DNA from: Ruminiclostridium papyrosolvens DSM 2782
Lineage (GTDB): Bacteria > Bacillota > Clostridia > Acetivibrionales > DSM-1351
Length of the DNA stretch: 64,000 nucleotides
Assembly (NCBI RefSeq): GCF_029318685.1
Contig: NZ_CP119677.1
Span: forward strand, 372,001-436,000
Direction: 5' to 3'
Shown here: in pieces, positions 59,571 to 64,000 of the stretch
Numbering within the stretch: position 1 is the first letter of the stretch
Layout of the letters: each line of letters begins with the position of its first letter
Notes under the pieces: generated by a model
Database searches by the model: none
What the model was told of the DNA's origin: nothing
The model's input: only the letters and a program-made list of their open reading frames with translations
Program-made: the position numbers and the translations under genes

Positions 59571-60589
59571 GTAAAATACCTGCAGAAAAAGGCCCTGAAT
59601 TTGATATTGCAGTTTCAAGCAGAGTAAGACTGGCAAGAAATTTTGCTGATATCCCGTTTTCAGCGAAAATGAGTACAAAGCATCAGGCTGATTTAATTAA
59701 AAGAATGCAGGAAATAATGTCAGGATTTACTGTTTATGGTAAGCTAATGTTTGCAGACATGAATACTTTACATCCTGTAGACAGAATTTCACTGATGGAA
59801 AGGCACCTTATCAGTCCGGAACTGGCTGATAGCAAAGAAAACAGCGGAGCCTTCATAAATGAGAATGAAAACGTAAGCATAATGGTAAATGAAGAAGATC
59901 ACTTACGGGTTCAGTCAATTTTTCGGGGGATACAGCTTGAAAAAGCGTATAAGGTATGTGATGAAATTGACTCTCTTATAGCAGAAAAAGCGGACTACGC
60001 TTTTGATGACAAATATGGATATCTTACAAGCTGTCCCACTAATATAGGCACGGGGATGAGAGCATCGGTAATGCTGCACCTGCCTGCCTTGGTTATGACA
60101 GGCTATATGAAGTCAATATTGGAAAGCTGTAATAAGGTTGGAGTTACTGTCCGGGGAATATATGGAGAGAACAGTGAAGCGGTAGGAGATATGTTTCAAG
60201 TATCAAATCAGGTAACTTTGGGCCGAAAGGAAGAAGAGACAATTGCCAGTATTGATGGTATATGCAAGCAGATAATTGACAGAGAAAAGATGCTGAGACT
60301 TCAGCTCTACAAGAAAAATATTTATAGATTTGAGGATAGGATATTCAGGTCTTATGGAATTCTTCAAAATGCAAGAATTCTTACGTCCAAGGAGTCCTTC
60401 AAACTACTTTCTGATGTTAGACTTGGAGTGAGTATGGGAATAATTAATGATATAGATATAGCTGCGCTTAATGAAGCCATGATTTTGTCACAGCCGGCAA
60501 CACTACAGAAGATGTCAGGTAAACCCCTTGAACAGGACGAAAGAGATATAAAGAGGGCGGAACTTATCAGAATAAAAATTACAAATTAA
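59567..60589 (+). CDS. mcsB: Protein arginine kinase McsB
   Basis: A 340-residue ATP:guanido phosphotransferase that phosphorylates protein arginines and marks them for ClpCP. The core has [12 protein letters not shown], the NEEDHLRVQ loop and [17 protein letters not shown] with the conserved Cys156. It lacks the N-terminal domain of small-molecule guanidino kinases, as all McsB do. Its start overlaps the mcsA stop, suggesting translational coupling. clpC follows 20 bases later. Confidence 0.95.
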   Translation: MSKIPAEKGPEFDIAVSSRVRLARNFADIPFSAKMSTKHQADLIKRMQEIMSGFTVYGKLMFADMNTLHPVDRISLMERHLISPELADSKENSGAFINENENVSIMVNEEDHLRVQSIFRGIQLEKAYKVCDEIDSLIAEKADYAFDDKYGYLTSCPTNIGTGMRASVMLHLPALVMTGYMKSILESCNKVGVTVRGIYGENSEAVGDMFQVSNQVTLGRKEEETIASIDGICKQIIDREKMLRLQLYKKNIYRFEDRIFRSYGILQNARILTSKESFKLLSDVRLGVSMGIINDIDIAALNEAMILSQPATLQKMSGKPLEQDERDIKRAELIRIKITN

Positions 60590-60609
60590 GTATACGAGAG
60601 GTGATAAAG

Positions 60610-63042
60610 ATGTATCAACGTTTTACAGAAAAAGCAGAAAGGGCAATAGGATTTTCCCAACAGGCTGCTGTTGATTTAGGACATAATTATGTCGGTACTG
60701 AACATATACTCTTGGGTCTTGTAAAAGAAGGAACAGGTGTTGCATCCAGAGTACTTCTTGGTCAAGGAATAACAGAGGAGAAAATTCTAAAGGAGATCGA
60801 AGAACTTATTGGTAAAGGGGATGCTGAAGGTACACAGCCTGTCGGGTTTACACCCAGAACTAAAAGAGTGCTTGAGCTTGCTTTTAAAGAAGCAAGAAGG
60901 ATGGGACAGGGATACATTGGAACAGAACATCTTCTTCTTGGTATTATGAAAGAGGGAGAGAGTGTTGCAGTGAGAATTATGATGGACTTAGGAGTTGATC
61001 CACAAAAGCTTCTTAACGAGCTTATTAAAATTCTTACTGAGGAGTCTCCCGGTTCCAACGGTTCAACAAAGAGCAATAGTTCAAACTCAAATACTCCTAC
61101 TCTGAACCAATTCGGAAGAGATTTAACAGATATGGCTAGAGATGGGAAAATAGACCCTGTTATAGGACGTGACAAGGAAATTGAGAGAGTTATTCAGATT
61201 CTTAGCAGAAGAACCAAAAACAACCCGTGTCTTATAGGTGAGCCGGGTGTTGGTAAAACTGCTATTGCAGAAGGTCTGGCTCAAAAAATAGTTGAAGGCA
61301 ATATTCCTGAGATTTTAAGTGACAAGAGAGTTGTTACCCTTGATTTATCCTCAATGGTTGCAGGTGCAAAGTACAGAGGAGAGTTTGAAGACAGACTTAA
61401 AAAGGCAATGGAAGAAATACGGAAGGCTGTAAACGTAATACTGTTCATAGATGAGCTGCATACTATTGTAGGTGCAGGAGCAGCCGAAGGTGCCATAGAT
61501 GCCTCAAACATACTCAAACCATCTCTTGCAAGAGGTGAAATTCAGGTTATCGGTGCTACAACCTTAAACGAGTACAGAAAACACATTGAAAAGGACGCAG
61601 CCCTGGAAAGAAGATTTCAGCCTATAACCGTAGGAGAACCATCGAAGGAAGAGGCTGTTGAAATATTAAAGGGTGTTCGTGATAAATATGAGGCACACCA
61701 TAGAGTAAAGATAACCGATGATGCAATTGAAGCGGCAGTTAAGCTTGGTGACAGATATATAACAGACAGATTTTTGCCGGATAAGGCTATTGATTTGATT
61801 GATGAGGCAGCTTCAAGAATAAGACTCAAAACCTTTACTGCTCCGCCTGATTTGAAGGAAATGGAGGAGAAGGTTGAAAAGCTTAGCAAGGAGAAGGAAG
61901 ATGCCATCAGGTGTCAGGAATTTGAAAAAGCAGCAAGAATAAGAGATGATGAACAAAAGCTTAAAAATGAACTTGACAAGGTAAGAGATCAATGGCGCCA
62001 GAAGAATCAGACAAAAACAGATACGGTTACAGAAGATGACATAGCTGATATAGTTGCCAGTTGGACCGGAATACCTGTAAAGCGGTTAGCCGAGGAAGAA
62101 TCTGAAAGATTACTGAAAATGGAAGAGACCCTTCATAAGAGGGTAATTGGTCAGGATGAGGCTGTTAAATCCATATCAAAGGCTATCAGAAGAGGGCGTG
62201 TTGGTCTGAAAGATCCGAAACGACCTGTTGGCTCGTTTATATTCATGGGCCCTACGGGAGTCGGTAAGACTGAGCTTTGCAAAGCGTTGGCAGAAGCAAT
62301 GTTCGGGGATGAGAAGTCTATGATTCGTGTTGATATGTCAGAGTTTATGGAAAAACACAGTGTTTCAAAACTGGTTGGTTCTCCTCCGGGCTACGTTGGT
62401 TATGACGAGGGCGGGCAGCTTACTGAAAGAGTCAGGAGAAGGCCTTATTCAGTACTTCTGTTTGATGAAATAGAGAAGGCACATCCTGATATCTTCAATA
62501 TACTGCTGCAAATACTGGAAGATGGCAGACTAACTGATTCACAGGGACGTGTGGTGGATTTCAGAAATACTATAATAATCATGACTTCAAATGTGGGAGC
62601 AAGAACCATTACTGAGCCTAAGAGACTTGGCTTCTCAACTTCAAACGATGAGAGCGCAAAGAATTATGAGGATATGAAGAACAATGTAATGGGCGAGCTC
62701 AAAAAGATGTTCAGACCGGAGTTTCTCAACAGAATTGATGATATTATTGTTTTCCACCCATTGAGCAAGGAAAATATAAAAGAAATTGTACGTCTCATGC
62801 TGGATGTGCTTGTAAACAGGCTAAAAGCTAATGAAATAGCAATGGAAGTGAGTGAAGAGGCTATGGGACATCTTGCTCAGAAGGGCTTTGACCCTGTGTT
62901 TGGAGCAAGACCTTTAAGACGAGCAATACAAAGCATGGTGGAGGATAAACTTGCAGAAGACATGCTGGAAGGCAAGGTAAAGGCAGGAGACAGCATCAGA
63001 ATAGACTTTGACGGAGAAAACATTGTTATTAATAAGAAGTAA
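60610..63042 (+). CDS. clpC: ATP-dependent Clp protease ATPase subunit ClpC
   Basis: An 810-residue AAA+ unfoldase. The N-terminal Clp-N double repeat ([37 protein letters not shown]) binds adaptors and phosphoarginine. AAA-1 has GEPGVGKT near residue 213 and a UVR-type middle domain ([20 protein letters not shown]) follows. AAA-2 has GPTGVGKT near residue 548. The FGA-containing C-terminus [12 protein letters not shown] is usual. A GTG three codons upstream overlaps the ribosome-binding site GAGAGGTGAT, so the ATG at 60610 is chosen. It is the last gene of the CtsR-controlled operon. Confidence 0.97.
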   Translation: MYQRFTEKAERAIGFSQQAAVDLGHNYVGTEHILLGLVKEGTGVASRVLLGQGITEEKILKEIEELIGKGDAEGTQPVGFTPRTKRVLELAFKEARRMGQGYIGTEHLLLGIMKEGESVAVRIMMDLGVDPQKLLNELIKILTEESPGSNGSTKSNSSNSNTPTLNQFGRDLTDMARDGKIDPVIGRDKEIERVIQILSRRTKNNPCLIGEPGVGKTAIAEGLAQKIVEGNIPEILSDKRVVTLDLSSMVAGAKYRGEFEDRLKKAMEEIRKAVNVILFIDELHTIVGAGAAEGAIDASNILKPSLARGEIQVIGATTLNEYRKHIEKDAALERRFQPITVGEPSKEEAVEILKGVRDKYEAHHRVKITDDAIEAAVKLGDRYITDRFLPDKAIDLIDEAASRIRLKTFTAPPDLKEMEEKVEKLSKEKEDAIRCQEFEKAARIRDDEQKLKNELDKVRDQWRQKNQTKTDTVTEDDIADIVASWTGIPVKRLAEEESERLLKMEETLHKRVIGQDEAVKSISKAIRRGRVGLKDPKRPVGSFIFMGPTGVGKTELCKALAEAMFGDEKSMIRVDMSEFMEKHSVSKLVGSPPGYVGYDEGGQLTERVRRRPYSVLLFDEIEKAHPDIFNILLQILEDGRLTDSQGRVVDFRNTIIIMTSNVGARTITEPKRLGFSTSNDESAKNYEDMKNNVMGELKKMFRPEFLNRIDDIIVFHPLSKENIKEIVRLMLDVLVNRLKANEIAMEVSEEAMGHLAQKGFDPVFGARPLRRAIQSMVEDKLAEDMLEGKVKAGDSIRIDFDGENIVINKK

Positions 63043-63088
63043 GGCAGACTGTTATTTCCGATTAATTAAAAAAAGAATATGGGAATAT

Positions 63089-63128
63089 AAAACCCCTCTT
63101 TGGCGACAATAGCCAAACGAGGGGTTTT
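63089..63128 (+). terminator. Intrinsic terminator of clpC
   Basis: AAAACCCCTC (63089-63098) pairs with GAGGGGTTTT (63119-63128), with TTTGGC/GCCAAA extending the stem after one mismatch. Confidence 0.93.
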
Positions 63129-63155
63129 ATAATGACTTGATTATTTCCGGTAGGT

Positions 63156-63184
63156 TTGACGTATGAATATGATGTATATACAAT
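63156..63184 (+). promoter_or_regulatory. Sigma-A promoter of the radical SAM gene
   Basis: TTGACG (63156-63161), 17 bases, TACAAT (63179-63184). The predicted leader is about 53 bases and contains no convincing precursor peptide gene. Confidence 0.65.
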
Positions 63185-63243
63185 TATTTACATTGAAGAG
63201 ATAAATTGCAATAAACCAAAATATCGGAAAGGAAGTCTGCATT

Positions 63244-64000
63244 ATGATTGTATATAAGCTTTTAAAGACTCCGTTACAATATTATGTTTATGACAGAAAT
63301 AAGAATAAAATCCTAAATATAAGCAAGGAGGAGTATGAAGAGCTTGACAGATTAAATAAAAAGCAGATTACTGAAAAAGAAGCAGTCTGTCTTAAAAAAT
63401 ATCAGAAGTGTGGATATTTAAAGAATAATATTGTTGAAAATATAGTTCATCCCGAAACTAAATATATAAAGCATTATCTGGAGCACAGAGTACAGTTCCT
63501 CATATTACAGGTTACACAAAGCTGCAATCTCAGGTGCGATTATTGCACATATTCAGGACAATATAACACAAGAGGTCACTCCGGCAAGTCAATGACATGG
63601 GAACTGGCGAAAAAGTCAATTGATTATCTATATCAACATTCAAATGAAATTGAAAAAGTCAGAATAAGCTTCTACGGTGGCGAGCCATTACTTGAAATTG
63701 ACTTGATAAAAAAATGTGTAGAGTACGTTAAAGAAACATATCCTCACAGAATAACAAACTATGGAATTACTACTAACGGTACACTTCTTTCAGGTGAAAT
63801 AGCTGACTTTCTAATAGATAATCAATTCTCTGTTACCATAAGCCTTGACGGCTCTAAAAAGGATCATGATGCCAACAGAAAGTTTGCAAATGGAGAAGGC
63901 AGCTTTGATACAATCATAAATAATATCAAAGTGATAAGTAAACATAACAAGGAATTTATTAAAAATATCAGATTTAATACTGTTTTAAATCCAAAATCAG
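63244..64000 (+). CDS. Radical SAM protein, probable peptide maturase (3' end outside window)
   Basis: The first 252 residues of a radical SAM enzyme; the frame is open to the window edge. ATG at 63244 follows AAAGGAAG at 8 bases. Residues 1-85 form a leader-binding-like region (MIVYKLLKTPLQYYVYDRN; KKYQKCGYLKNN). The iron-sulfur triad is CNLRCDYC near residue 95, followed by the SAM-binding FYGGEPLLE near 140, TTNGTLL and SLDGSKKDHD. This arrangement is typical of SPASM-type enzymes that modify ribosomally made peptides or sulfatase-like partners. The N-terminal segment resembles maturases of cysteine-rich peptides, but I cannot see the C-terminal cluster domain, so the subtype is open. No precursor gene lies upstream; it may follow downstream. 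Confidence 0.85.
   Translation, partial: MIVYKLLKTPLQYYVYDRNKNKILNISKEEYEELDRLNKKQITEKEAVCLKKYQKCGYLKNNIVENIVHPETKYIKHYLEHRVQFLILQVTQSCNLRCDYCTYSGQYNTRGHSGKSMTWELAKKSIDYLYQHSNEIEKVRISFYGGEPLLEIDLIKKCVEYVKETYPHRITNYGITTNGTLLSGEIADFLIDNQFSVTISLDGSKKDHDANRKFANGEGSFDTIINNIKVISKHNKEFIKNIRFNTVLNPKS

Noticed and set aside
63162-63222. Thirteen-codon ORF upstream of the radical SAM gene as a RiPP precursor
   Set aside because: It overlaps the promoter, lacks a ribosome-binding site and has no cysteines or leader-core pattern.

Overview
The window reads as chromosome of a low-G+C, anaerobic, spore-forming, cellulosome-producing member of the Clostridia, most likely a mesophilic Ruminiclostridium (the Clostridium cellulolyticum / papyrosolvens group). 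The reasons are: AT-rich sequence with strong AGGAGG ribosome-binding sites; a dockerin type I module whose cohesin-contact positions are Ser-Ile and Ala-Ile rather than the Ser-Thr usual in C. thermocellum; an X2-like module in a surface protein; spoIIR; a flavodiiron oxygen/NO reductase; and the Firmicute ctsR-mcsA-mcsB-clpC operon. This placement is inference; no 16S gene is present. I found no rRNA, tRNA, CRISPR array or intact insertion sequence.

Layout. 1-2.9 kb: the 3' end of a D-Ala-D-Ala ligase, a DUF1934 protein and argS. 2.9-5.8 kb, minus strand: a secreted dockerin-bearing CE4 deacetylase and a chemoreceptor. 6.1-12 kb: two S-layer-homology (SLH) proteins and a secreted S41 protease, apparently one operon, behind a sequence resembling a flagellar sigma-28 promoter. 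12-18.4 kb: pyrG, spoIIR behind a sigma-F-like promoter, an MgtC-family protein and a calcium-type P-ATPase. 18.6-23.2 kb: a four-gene Gld-like ABC system (ATPase, permease, GldG-like, DUF4340). 23.2-26.3 kb: a YkvI-type membrane protein, a probable DUF5711 protein and a CvpA-family protein. 26.5-31.7 kb: ilvD and ilvB (no ilvN alongside), then a DEAD-box helicase on the minus strand.

31.8-54.3 kb is the transcription/translation core: rpmG, secE, nusG, rplK, rplA, rplJ, rplL, rpoB, rpoC, an L7Ae-like gene, rpsL, rpsG, fusA and tuf. Several control elements are visible: a candidate L1 site, an L10-type attenuator with two mutually exclusive pairings, a perfect-consensus promoter before rpoB, hairpins between rpsL and rpsG, and a long hairpin before tuf. 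The normally compact rpoC to L7Ae junction is split by about 6 kb holding one 1724-residue surface protein: leucine-rich repeats, a ComEC-like metallo-beta-lactamase domain, an X2-like module and C-terminal SLH repeats. It has its own promoter and an unusually structured leader.

54.4-64 kb: a D-lyxose-isomerase-like cupin, the flavodiiron protein, a NifU-like scaffold paired with a GGGtGRT-family protein of unknown function, the CtsR-controlled stress operon, and the 5' part of a radical SAM gene that looks like a peptide maturase and runs off the end.

The best candidates for undescribed biology are the surface metallo-beta-lactamase gene with its leader inside the rpo/str cluster, the NifU-like/GGGtGRT pair, the SLH-SLH-protease operon with its possible motility-sigma promoter, and the truncated radical SAM locus. 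All coordinates and motifs were read by eye. No database search, alignment or folding calculation was run.
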